Assembly (NCBI RefSeq): GCF_000227745.2
Contig: NC_018012.1
Span: 2,464,501 to 2,528,500 of the forward strand
Direction: 5' to 3'
Length of the DNA stretch: 64,000 nucleotides
Origin: Thiocystis violascens DSM 198
Lineage (GTDB): Bacteria; Pseudomonadota; Gammaproteobacteria; Chromatiales; Chromatiaceae
Position numbers and translations under genes: made by a program
The notes under the pieces: model-generated
Seen by the model: only the letters and a program-made list of their open reading frames with translations
The model's database searches: none
Told to the model about the DNA's origin: nothing
In this document: one piece after another, positions 36,399 to 44,310 of the stretch
How the letters are laid out: each line of letters begins with the position of its first letter
Position numbering within the stretch: position 1 is the first letter of the stretch

Positions 36399-36929
36399 TT
36401 AGCCCTCCGTCGTCGTCGATGCGTCGGCCGCCTCGCCCGACGGCTTGGGGGCCGAGGCCAATGCCTGGAGCAGCGCGGGATCGGCGAGCGCCTTGGCGAT
36501 CAACTCCTCGGCGCCCGTCTTGCCATCCATGTAGCTCAACAGATTGGAGAGTTGCTCACGCGCCTCCAGCAGTTTGCTCAGCGCGCCGACCTTGCGTGCA
36601 ACCGCGGCGGGAGAAAAATCGTCCATGCTCTCGAAGGTGATATCGACGCTGAGGTTACCCTCGCCCGTCAGGGTATTGGGCACCTGAAACGCCGCGCGCG
36701 GTTTCATCGCCTTGAGTCGATCATCGAAGTTATCGACATCGATCTCCAGGAATTTGCGGTCGCCAACCGCTGGGAGCGGTTCCGCCGGTTTGCCGGACAG
36801 GTCGGCCAGAACACCCATCACGAAGGGAAGCTGGACCTTTTTTTCGGCCCCGTAGAGTTCCACGTCATATTCGATCTGAACCCTTGGGGCACGATTTCTG
36901 GCGATGAATTTCTGGCTGCTTTGGGCCAC
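36399..36929 (-). CDS. tssB: T6SS sheath small subunit TssB (VipA)
   Basis: Partner of TssC in the contractile sheath and the ClpV contact. The 176 residues open with AQSSQKFIARNRAPRVQIEY and contain VELYGAEKKVQLPFVMGVLADLSG shortened here to LPFVMGVLADLSG, FLEIDVDNFDDRL and ITFESMDDFSP, and end in a flexible tail. The start is GTG at 36929 with AGGAG seven bases upstream. It lies 30 bases behind tssA and three before tssC. Confidence 0.96.
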   Translation of the reverse strand: MAQSSQKFIARNRAPRVQIEYDVELYGAEKKVQLPFVMGVLADLSGKPAEPLPAVGDRKFLEIDVDNFDDRLKAMKPRAAFQVPNTLTGEGNLSVDITFESMDDFSPAAVARKVGALSKLLEAREQLSNLLSYMDGKTGAEELIAKALADPALLQALASAPKPSGEAADASTTTEG

Positions 36930-36959
36930 GAGAGATCTCCTGGATAGCTGTGTCTGAAG

Positions 36960-38021
36960 TTAAGCGGATTCGTCGGCGTCCGGTCCGCGAATCACTTCCG
37001 CCTGCGCGAGACCATCCGGCGCCAAATCTCGCAGGATTTCGAGAAAATCCTTGGAGACGAGTCGTTTGGCACGGTTGAGTAACAAGGGGATCGGGCTGGA
37101 GGGTTCCTGGCGCCGATAGTATTCGCACAGGAGTTCGAGTGTGCGGACGACGTCGCCGCGCGTCTTGATGGCGCCGGGGGTTGTCGACACGACGGAACGC
37201 TCGCCGGGGGTCAGCCCAGGAGTCTCTGCCGAGGAGGGCTCGGTCGGGAGATCCTCGGACGCGACCGGTTGCCCGGTGCGTTGCGCGAGCGGCGCGGCGA
37301 CCGCCTTTTGTGCCTCCGCGATGACGGCATTGAGGGCGGCAAGGTCGGGGGCCGCGCCGACTCCGACCTGCTCCAGGAGCAGCGTTTCAATACCGGCGAC
37401 GAGATTGCGCGACTGACCGATCGCATCCGCCGTCGCCCGCAACGCATCCAGTTCGACGCCCTGAAAAGCCGCCTCGATCACCTGCAATTCCGGCGCGGGC
37501 GTTTCGTTGCCCGCAGGCGCGGCAACCGTCTTGGTCGCGAGTTGCAGGTCGCGCAGACCGAAGGCTCCGATCCCGCGCGCGCTGACCAGCGGCGCCGCGC
37601 GCAAGCCCTCCAGCGAGGTATTCGGATCGGCGAGTGTCGCGATGGTATTGACGCGCAGCGTGGGGTCAAGGTCGTCATCCGGATCGAGTTGCGGATGAAC
37701 GCCCTCCCAATACCGCTCCAGCAGACCTTTGATCAAGATCAAGCCGTCGCGGAATCCCTCCCAGCCCTGCAGGCGGATGAGGGCTTGCGTCAGATAGGCC
37801 GCGACACGCAGATCCTTGGTTCGTCCAAGGAGATCGCTCGCCTCGCGTTGTACCTGCGCCCAGTCGGGGCCTTCGGCCGGGACGACGGTGTTTCCGAACT
37901 GCTGTTCCGGTTTGCCTTGGGTGGCGCGTTCGAGCGCGCCATAGGCGGCGTCATACTCCAGATCGTCGCCGCACGGCGTCTCGGGAGAGATTTCCTTGAG
38001 TAAGCTATCGATATCGATCAA
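36960..38021 (-). CDS. tssA: T6SS protein TssA
   Basis: Organises baseplate and sheath assembly. The 353 residues have an ImpA N-terminal domain (LLKEISPETPCGDDLEYD, DWAQVQREASDLLGRTKDLR and a central VAAYLTQALIRLQGWEGF), a proline-rich linker, and a C-terminal part with TRGDVVRTLELLCEYYRRQEPSSPIPLLL as in the short TssA class; only parts are quoted. The start is TTG at 38021: AGGAGG lies six bases before it, and the protein then begins (M)IDIDSLL, as family members do. A longer frame from 38135 has no such support. Confidence 0.9.
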   Translation of the reverse strand: MIDIDSLLKEISPETPCGDDLEYDAAYGALERATQGKPEQQFGNTVVPAEGPDWAQVQREASDLLGRTKDLRVAAYLTQALIRLQGWEGFRDGLILIKGLLERYWEGVHPQLDPDDDLDPTLRVNTIATLADPNTSLEGLRAAPLVSARGIGAFGLRDLQLATKTVAAPAGNETPAPELQVIEAAFQGVELDALRATADAIGQSRNLVAGIETLLLEQVGVGAAPDLAALNAVIAEAQKAVAAPLAQRTGQPVASEDLPTEPSSAETPGLTPGERSVVSTTPGAIKTRGDVVRTLELLCEYYRRQEPSSPIPLLLNRAKRLVSKDFLEILRDLAPDGLAQAEVIRGPDADESA

Positions 38022-38156
38022 AGCCGTCCTCCTGTCTGTGATCGAAATCCCTTTCGCGATCATCTTCAAAATAACAGAATCTCCGCGCATTGTCGTCGGG
38101 AATGCGCGACGACGTCGCTTCAGAATCAGCGCCACAAGTCACGGACGCGATTAGAA

Positions 38157-38636
38157 TTATGGAGCGGAAACGGTTACTTGAACAATATTCGATTTCATGC
38201 CCGCATAGGTCGCCACGACATCGTAGGCACCGGGCGTCAACCGCTGGGGCAGCAGGCGTTGTGCGTCGATATTAAAATACCCGTCCACCGAGACACCCTC
38301 GAATGCCTCTCGACTGGGGCGTGGCGCATCCGCTGGCGGGGGTTCGATCGGTTCGTTCGCCCCCTCCTCGACGACTTCGCCGGACAGCGTCTCCTTGCTG
38401 TCGACCCGGCGGACATGCACGGTGAGCGGCTTGCCATCCATGGCCGCGAGCACCGAGACCACGAAGTACCCACAGATCGGCAGGATCAAGGTTTCGCCCG
38501 GTTTAGGCAGAATGCGCTCCGGGGCCGCGATCGCGATGCCCGTGCCGTCGGGAAAGACCGCCGCCGGAGAGCAGGCGGCCTGCTCGTAGGTACCCAGGAC
38601 AACCGCGTCGAAATAGGCCGGCATATAATCCATCAT
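38157..38636 (-). CDS. Unknown 159-residue protein in the T6SS cargo module
   Basis: No family recognised. The protein starts MMDYMPAYFDAVVLG behind AGGGG and is rich in predicted beta strands, ending AYDVVATYAGMKSNIVQVTV, which looks like a beta-sandwich (Ig-like) strand series. An acidic, proline-rich linker (EEGANEPIEPPPADAPRP) divides it in two. There is no signal peptide. It lies 20 bases behind the metallopeptidase gene and 135 before tssA. By position it could be a cytoplasmic immunity protein or an adaptor for the effector; that is inference. Confidence 0.65.
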   Translation of the reverse strand: MMDYMPAYFDAVVLGTYEQAACSPAAVFPDGTGIAIAAPERILPKPGETLILPICGYFVVSVLAAMDGKPLTVHVRRVDSKETLSGEVVEEGANEPIEPPPADAPRPSREAFEGVSVDGYFNIDAQRLLPQRLTPGAYDVVATYAGMKSNIVQVTVSAP

Positions 38637-38656
38637 CGTTCCCCTGGAGTTTGCGC

Positions 38657-40129
38657 TTACCAACCGGAATTGATATCCAGCTTCTTGACGGCTTTTTCGC
38701 AATTCGCGCAAAAGGCGTTCTTCTGGTTGACCGCACCGAAGATGACGCATTGCGAGGCCGACAAATTGGCCGCGGTGTTGTAACTCGCCTCGCCAGCGGG
38801 GCAACCCTGATAGCAATGATCGCCAGCATGGCCTTTGCCCGAGTAATGGGTCGCCACCGCATCCGGCTGCTTCCCCGAACCCTTGACGACCATATCAAGC
38901 TTGTGCCCGATCTCATGGATAATCGTGCACTCCTGTTTCGCGTCGGGCTGGTTGCTCCACCAGGCGCGTGTGCAGACACAGACTTGATTGGCGCCGCCGA
39001 GGGCCAGTCCGCCCCGCATCCGGTCGACCACGTTGACCTTGACGTCGATCCTACCGCGCCCGACGGCCAGTCCGGTGACATCGATCTCGACCTCGTCCCA
39101 GTAGTCTCCAGTGCCTTTATGGGTGACCTTGGCGGCGGGGATGTCGGTGACGCCGCCGCCATCCCGATGGAATTTCGCCTCGACGAACCAGCTTTCGCCC
39201 GGCACGAGGTCGTGCCACAAATACCGCGTCTCGACAGCGTTGGGGGCCAGCAGTCCGCGCGCGACCACCGGAATGACGACCTTCGGCTTGCCGGGACCGA
39301 CCTCGACCGGTTGCTTGCTGATCGTGACATTGGCGTTCTTGACCGCCAGATGATCGGTATAGGCAACCGCCAGCAGGTATGGTTTCTTGGCCTTGACGGT
39401 TGCCGATGCATCGATGGCAGTGTTGACATTGCCCGAGAGCGTGCCGCTATCCGTATCGTTTCCGATATTGGTTTGGCGCGTGATCGAGAGCGCCGAGAGT
39501 TGCTTGAGAACGATGTGATGCTTGGCGTATTCCGAATCGATCGGCGCAGTGGATGACAGGACGGAGGCAAGCCCGGTCATCTTCGCCTCGACATAATAGA
39601 ACAGCCGCTTGGTCGTGAGTTCGCCCGTCGTGACCTTCTTGCCCTTGCTGTCCTTCGCCTCCGCCTTGAATTTGTAACCACCGCCCGCGACCAGTTGGAC
39701 GTCATTGGCGATGATCTTGGTTCCATCCGCGTCCGTTGTATAGCTCTTTTCGTCTTCGGTATGGTTGAAATTCGGATTTCGGGCCTTTTCAGTCGCCGTA
39801 TACGCGGCGGTCCCGGTCGGCGCCAGAAGCTTGACTTTAAACGAATGAGATCCGGGTTTGTCGAATTTCACCTTCAGCCGGGGCTTCATTCCCAAACGGT
39901 CTTTATTCTTGATCTCGGCGCCATTGACCCATTGATCCTCCATGGGAAGATTCACCCATTGCGTGGCGGTCGCCACCTCCTTGTCGTCGCCGCCGTCGAG
40001 CCAGGCGATGGACACGATGTTGGCTTCTTCCGCCAGCGGGCAGGGTTTTTTGGGATCGTCGATCTTCTTGTCGCCGCCGCCCTTTTTCGCGACATCCGAG
40101 GCTTTATCGGGTTTCGAGCAGAGTCCCAT
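38657..40129 (-). CDS. Putative T6SS effector with HEIGH metallopeptidase domain
   Basis: A 490-residue protein with no signal peptide. Residues 1-~350 are beta-rich with several Ig-like stretches (SHSFKVKLLAPTG, YKFKAEAKDSKG, YLLAVAYTDHLAVKNANVTI). The C-terminal third is a zinc metallopeptidase candidate: CTIIHEIGHKLDM puts HEIGH at residues 405-409, and HYSGKGHAGDHCYQGC offers further histidine and cysteine ligands. The tail has FCANCEKA (Cys474, Cys477), close to the VgrG tail. It sits in a vgrG-DUF4123-DUF4280 block, one base after an unknown helper gene, so export by the T6SS is likely but unproven. The substrate is unknown; I cannot match it to a named effector. Confidence 0.75.
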   Translation of the reverse strand: MGLCSKPDKASDVAKKGGGDKKIDDPKKPCPLAEEANIVSIAWLDGGDDKEVATATQWVNLPMEDQWVNGAEIKNKDRLGMKPRLKVKFDKPGSHSFKVKLLAPTGTAAYTATEKARNPNFNHTEDEKSYTTDADGTKIIANDVQLVAGGGYKFKAEAKDSKGKKVTTGELTTKRLFYYVEAKMTGLASVLSSTAPIDSEYAKHHIVLKQLSALSITRQTNIGNDTDSGTLSGNVNTAIDASATVKAKKPYLLAVAYTDHLAVKNANVTISKQPVEVGPGKPKVVIPVVARGLLAPNAVETRYLWHDLVPGESWFVEAKFHRDGGGVTDIPAAKVTHKGTGDYWDEVEIDVTGLAVGRGRIDVKVNVVDRMRGGLALGGANQVCVCTRAWWSNQPDAKQECTIIHEIGHKLDMVVKGSGKQPDAVATHYSGKGHAGDHCYQGCPAGEASYNTAANLSASQCVIFGAVNQKNAFCANCEKAVKKLDINSGW

Positions 40130-40130
40130 C

Positions 40131-40925
40131 TCAAAGCAGCTCCGAGCCGGTGGTTGTCGAGGAGCGCACGGCCGCGATGACCCGGTTCAGGTAGGTCTCG
40201 GCGAGCGAGGTCAAGCGTTCAGTCCGTCGCGAGGCGTTCTCTTCTTTTTCAAGCTCGGCGAGGCCATCCCTCACGGCCCCCAGCACGAGCGGGTCATGGA
40301 AAAAACCGAGACCGATCAGAAAGGCGATGATGACATAGGTCATTTGACCGAGCGGCTCGCTAAAACCATCGGAGCGGGCTCGCTTGGCCGCTTCGTCGCA
40401 AAACAGCGTCAGCTCCGCGGGGGGATGGATCGCCTGCTTTTCCGGATAGATCAAACTCAAGTCCTGCAGCAACTCGGGCAGAAACGCCGGTCGGGGTTTC
40501 CTCGGGATCGCGAGCCATGCCTTGAAGCGCGCGACGGCGCGTAGCACGTTCGCGCCATCCGGACCGCGCGTCGCATCGAGGTAGCTCCACGCGCGTTCGT
40601 ACAGGAGGTCGTGACGCTGAATCAGATTCTCGATCTCCGCATCGAAAAGGGGTTCGACCAGCGTCGAATAGAGAGGATTCCGGCAGAAATCCGAGCCGAG
40701 AAGAATGGCATGATCCACAAAAGACTGTACGGTCGCCTCGGTCTCGAAGCCATGGCGGCGAGACTCCCGAATGGTCTGGTCGATGAATTCATCGAGCGCG
40801 GCGGTCTCGACGAGCGCAGTTTGCAGCGGAAAAATGTCGCAGACATGCGCGCGCAGACGCGCCTTGAATCGATTCGATTCATCGCGTTTGAAGACTTCGA
40901 TCTGTTCTTGACGAATGATCAGCAT
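40131..40925 (-). CDS. Unknown helper-like protein in the T6SS cargo module
   Basis: A 264-residue protein starting MLIIRQEQIEVFKRDE, a start style I associate with genes next to vgrG and PAAR genes, but I cannot name a family. The body is helical. Near residues 195-220 it has a hydrophobic stretch (MTYVIIAFLIGLGFFHD) that could be a membrane segment or a buried helix. An alternative start at 40952 adds nine residues. It is one base from the putative effector gene, which argues for coupled expression and a role as chaperone or membrane-associated partner. Confidence 0.65.
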   Translation of the reverse strand: MLIIRQEQIEVFKRDESNRFKARLRAHVCDIFPLQTALVETAALDEFIDQTIRESRRHGFETEATVQSFVDHAILLGSDFCRNPLYSTLVEPLFDAEIENLIQRHDLLYERAWSYLDATRGPDGANVLRAVARFKAWLAIPRKPRPAFLPELLQDLSLIYPEKQAIHPPAELTLFCDEAAKRARSDGFSEPLGQMTYVIIAFLIGLGFFHDPLVLGAVRDGLAELEKEENASRRTERLTSLAETYLNRVIAAVRSSTTTGSELL

Positions 40926-40992
40926 GGTCAGCCCGTTCGGCCGAGAGACCATCGGCGAAAAAGACGCGAAAGCATCGTCAGGGCATCGGGAA

Positions 40993-41382
40993 TCACGGAA
41001 TCTGCTCCAGCACCTGACCAGGATAGATCACCGAGATGACGCCTCCCCATAGGCACATCAGCTTGGAGGTGTCGTCGAGCGCCGGCAGATTGCCGAGCAG
41101 CACTGTCGGTGCGCCGGGCGCCCAGGGAGCCGGGGTCGACGGGACGCAGGGCATCGGGGTCAGCACCCCAAGCGCGGCGGCGGTGGCCGAGGCAACCGTG
41201 GGGTTGGCAAGACTGCTGCACATGCCAAAGGGCAGAATGTTCACCATCGGCTTATTGTCCATGATGTTCGCGGCCGGCATGTTGCCGGTCATGGTTTTGT
41301 TGACCGGCAAGACGACCAGCGAACTCGGCGCGACGCCGAACGAGCATTGCAGCATGGCCCCGGAGCAAACGTGCATTGGCAT
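40993..41382 (-). CDS. PAAR-like DUF4280 spike-tip protein
   Basis: A 129-residue DUF4280 protein expected to cap the VgrG spike and carry or connect cargo. Conserved features are MPMHVCSGAMLQCSFGVAP, DNKPMVNILPFGMC, NPTVASATAAALG, TPMPCVPSTPAPW and the end CLWGGVISVIYPGQ, with cysteines placed as metal ligands. The second of two tandem ATGs (41382) has GGAGG at the better spacing. It lies nine bases behind the DUF4123 gene. It is the only PAAR-type protein in the window. Confidence 0.88.
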   Translation of the reverse strand: MPMHVCSGAMLQCSFGVAPSSLVVLPVNKTMTGNMPAANIMDNKPMVNILPFGMCSSLANPTVASATAAALGVLTPMPCVPSTPAPWAPGAPTVLLGNLPALDDTSKLMCLWGGVISVIYPGQVLEQIP

Positions 41383-41391
41383 CATTGCCTC

Positions 41392-41940
41392 CTACGCAAG
41401 GGACGGGGAGCCTGAGAGGGTCAATCGCTGCTGCCCGAGTCGGTCGCCTCCCAGGATAAAGCGCGTCAGCGTGTCGGGCGATTCGTCTTCCGCATAATAG
41501 GCGCTGACCGGACCGAAAACGGCGCGCAGTTCGTCGCCGTTGCAGGTCGGCAGATAGACGCGCAGAACCCGCGGGTCGTAGTAGCGGAAATAGAGCGGTT
41601 TCCCGGTCGGATCCCAGACGGAAACAAGCTGGCGGAAATGCATGCGCTGGGTGCGAAAATCCGCGCTGGAGGTGGCAAGGATACCCCAATGCCGCCCCAG
41701 GCCATGGGTGAGGAACAGCTCCGTGAACGACGACTCCGCCGTCAATTGCGCCAGGTAGGGGGCGGCTTGGGCAAGCTCCGGGTCAAGCTCTCCGGGGAGC
41801 AGACAGACGTTGGGCACCCCGTGTTCGGAGAAGAGCGCAGGCAGATGGGGAATCGATGCGCCGTCGAGCACCGCATAGAGCGGCTGGCGAACCTCGGAGA
41901 GGCTCGCTTGCAAGGCCTGTACTTGAGTCTTGTCGATCAT
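41392..41940 (-). CDS. DUF4123 T6SS effector adaptor
   Basis: DUF4123 proteins are chaperone-adaptors that load a specific effector onto VgrG. The 182 residues contain LYAVLDGASIPHLPALF, a central SSFTELFLTHGLGRHWGI, and then FRQLVSVWDPTGKPLYFRYYDPRVLRVYLPTC shortened here to GKPLYFRYYDPRVLRVYLP, the family's signature. I chose the ATG at 41940, beginning MIDKTQVQAL. It lies between vgrG (78 bases) and the DUF4280 gene (9 bases), the usual order for vgrG-adaptor-tip-effector modules. Confidence 0.9.
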   Translation of the reverse strand: MIDKTQVQALQASLSEVRQPLYAVLDGASIPHLPALFSEHGVPNVCLLPGELDPELAQAAPYLAQLTAESSFTELFLTHGLGRHWGILATSSADFRTQRMHFRQLVSVWDPTGKPLYFRYYDPRVLRVYLPTCNGDELRAVFGPVSAYYAEDESPDTLTRFILGGDRLGQQRLTLSGSPSLA

Positions 41941-42018
41941 GTTTCGGATCCCCATGGGCGAAACCGCGTCCCGCACGGCATGACTTGTGTGTAGATTGAC
42001 TCCGGCCTCACCTCGATC

Positions 42019-44169
42019 TCAAACCTGGGCCGCCTGAGCGCGCCGTGCCTCCTCGCATTTCTCGCAGAAGGGCGTCCCGCTTTGGGCGGCTGCATTCAAC
42101 GCCTGGGCCTGAGGATTGGCGCCGGCACCAGTGCTGGAACTGGCCTTGGCGATCGCCTTGACCTGCGTCGTCGCGAGGGTCGAGGCGGGCGGGGGCGTGC
42201 CGGCCTGGGCGCTCGACACCTTTCCAGGATCGGCCTTGTCCGCCTCCTTGGCCGCCTTGGGCGCGTCCGGGGAACACCCGGAGCCGGAGCCGGCCGAGCC
42301 GCCGCTGTTGATCAGCACGGGCGTCCCGGAGATGGTCACGCCGGCCGGCCCGACCACCACGAAGCCGCCGCCCGCCTTGAGCGTGATGCTCATGCCGGCC
42401 TCGATCACCACGTTCATGCCGGCCTTCAGGTGGATCTCCTGTCCGGCGTCCATCCCAACCTTGGTTCCGACCTTCTGTTGGAGATCCATCCCGACCTTGA
42501 GCGAGACGGATCCGTCCACCTTCTCGTTCTGGTCCCCCTTCAGGGTCAGGTGTTTGTCGCCGTCGACCTGCTCGATCTGGTCGGACTTGACGATCAGGTG
42601 GCGCTCGTTACCGATCCACTCGAACGCATCCTTCTTGACCCGAACGTCCTGGTTCTTCTCGGCGTGAATAAAGACCTGCTCCGAGCCCTTCTTGTCTTCC
42701 AGGCGAATCTCGTTGAAGCCGCCGCCCCCTTTGCTGGAACTGCTCTTGAGGCTCGTCTTAGTGGCCTCTCCCGGCAAGGCGTAAGGCGGCATGCAGTCTT
42801 TATTGTAGACCCTGCCGGTGACGATCGGCTGGTCGGGATCGCCCTCCAGAAAATCGACGATGACCTCCTGACCGATGCGCGGCGTCATGATGCCACCCCA
42901 ACCCTTGCCCGCCCAGATCTGGGCCACCCGGATCCAGCAGGAGCTGGCTTCGTCGGCTCGACCGTAGCGATCCCAATGGAAGAGCACCTTGATCCGCCCG
43001 TATTCGTCCGTCCAGATCTCCTCGCCCGCTTTGCCGACGACGATCGCGGTCTGGGAACCCTGGACGACGGGCTTGCGGGTCAGGCGCGGCGGCCGGTAGG
43101 GAACCTTGGAGTCGATGGCGCTCAAGGTGCAGCGGAAGACCTCGTCTTCGCCAAGGGATGCGCTGGTCTCGAACTCGTCGGATTGCAGCAAATCGTTCGC
43201 GGCAACGATCAAATATTCCCGATTCTGATCCGTCCGCGGATACTCCGTCAGCGTGAACAGGGCGCCGCAGGTCAAGCCGCGGGCATTGCCGGTCGCATGC
43301 GCAACCTCATGCGCGGCCTGGGCCTCCTCCAGACGGATGCGCGCATAGGTTGCGCCATCGGCGGACTCGGTATAGTCGCCCTGAAAGTCGAAGACCTCTA
43401 GCGTTGCCATGGCGTGATCGCCTGGACTGCTTCTGCTGGCCAGCAGGTTTTTCTTCGGCGCGGTGAAGTCGAAGGCGTTGTGGGAAAAGGCGCCCGAGCG
43501 CACCTCCTTGTCCAGGATCCAATCGTCGAGATGCTCGATCTCGCGGAGCACCGACGCCTCGTGATGCCTGAAGGGAACCTGCGCATAGCCGGCAACCGGC
43601 GCGTGCGCGCTCACGCTGTCGGCAAGCACCAATGTGTGTTTTCCATCCTGGTGCTCGAAGAAATAGTAGATACCCTCATGCTCAAGCAGGCGGCTGACGA
43701 AGTTCAGGTCGGTCTCGCGGTACTGGACGCAGTAGACCCATTGACGATACGTGCCCGAGAGCCGCTCCTCGAAGTCGGTAAAACCATGATCGCGGAAGAC
43801 CTGTTTCACGATGTCCGGAACGGTTTTGTCCTGAAAGATGCGGCAGTCGGCGGTGCGCGACAGGAACCAGAGCCAGGGCACCAGGATCGCCCGGTAGAGT
43901 GCATGGCGCCCTTGAAATCCGGTCTGAGAAAAGCGGCTGACATAGCCGTTATAGAAACGTCGCTTGCCATCGGGCAGCAGGAGCGCCACCGTCATAGGCG
44001 TGCCCAGAAGATCGTCCGGGTCGATCTCCAGGCGTTCGGAGAGCAGGGTCAACGCATACTCGAACGGGACGCTGAGCCGCTCGGCGGCGGTCATCTCGCG
44101 CAGCAGCAGCACATCCTCGCCGAGCGTCGAATTGACCGACAAAGGACGATAGCGTTGAGTTGAAGACAT
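42019..44169 (-). CDS. vgrG: T6SS spike protein VgrG (TssI)
   Basis: Trimeric spike. The 716 residues have the gp27-like base (RYRPLSVNSTLGEDVLLLREM near the N-terminus, quoted only in part as TLGEDVLLLREM; DHGFTDFEERLSGTY; FEHQDGKHTLVLAD), the OB-fold with DEYGRIKVLFHWDRYG and SCWIRVAQIWAGKGWG, then a gp5-like needle (LKVGMDLQQKVGTKVGMD and similar repeats). After the needle is a low-complexity linker and a tail with PFCEKCEEARR (Cys702, Cys705). There is no enzymatic extension. It is the first gene of the minus arm, divergent from the FHA gene with 141 bases between. Confidence 0.96.
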   Translation of the reverse strand: MSSTQRYRPLSVNSTLGEDVLLLREMTAAERLSVPFEYALTLLSERLEIDPDDLLGTPMTVALLLPDGKRRFYNGYVSRFSQTGFQGRHALYRAILVPWLWFLSRTADCRIFQDKTVPDIVKQVFRDHGFTDFEERLSGTYRQWVYCVQYRETDLNFVSRLLEHEGIYYFFEHQDGKHTLVLADSVSAHAPVAGYAQVPFRHHEASVLREIEHLDDWILDKEVRSGAFSHNAFDFTAPKKNLLASRSSPGDHAMATLEVFDFQGDYTESADGATYARIRLEEAQAAHEVAHATGNARGLTCGALFTLTEYPRTDQNREYLIVAANDLLQSDEFETSASLGEDEVFRCTLSAIDSKVPYRPPRLTRKPVVQGSQTAIVVGKAGEEIWTDEYGRIKVLFHWDRYGRADEASSCWIRVAQIWAGKGWGGIMTPRIGQEVIVDFLEGDPDQPIVTGRVYNKDCMPPYALPGEATKTSLKSSSSKGGGGFNEIRLEDKKGSEQVFIHAEKNQDVRVKKDAFEWIGNERHLIVKSDQIEQVDGDKHLTLKGDQNEKVDGSVSLKVGMDLQQKVGTKVGMDAGQEIHLKAGMNVVIEAGMSITLKAGGGFVVVGPAGVTISGTPVLINSGGSAGSGSGCSPDAPKAAKEADKADPGKVSSAQAGTPPPASTLATTQVKAIAKASSSTGAGANPQAQALNAAAQSGTPFCEKCEEARRAQAAQV

Positions 44170-44310
44170 GGGCTTGCCTGCTTGGGGGCTCGATAAATTA
44201 TAGTAGGATAGTCGTGCGGGTTGCGGAAGGCGCTCGACCTCATGCAGAGCATGCCATCGTCAGGCTCGATTCCGGGCGATTCGTTGTTCTTTACGTCGGA
44301 GAACCGATGA

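Noticed and set aside
44170..44310. Candidate promoter for the plus T6SS arm (TATAGT at 44199)
   Set aside because: The only matching -35 elements have 19-base or wrong spacing, so the evidence was too weak to list.
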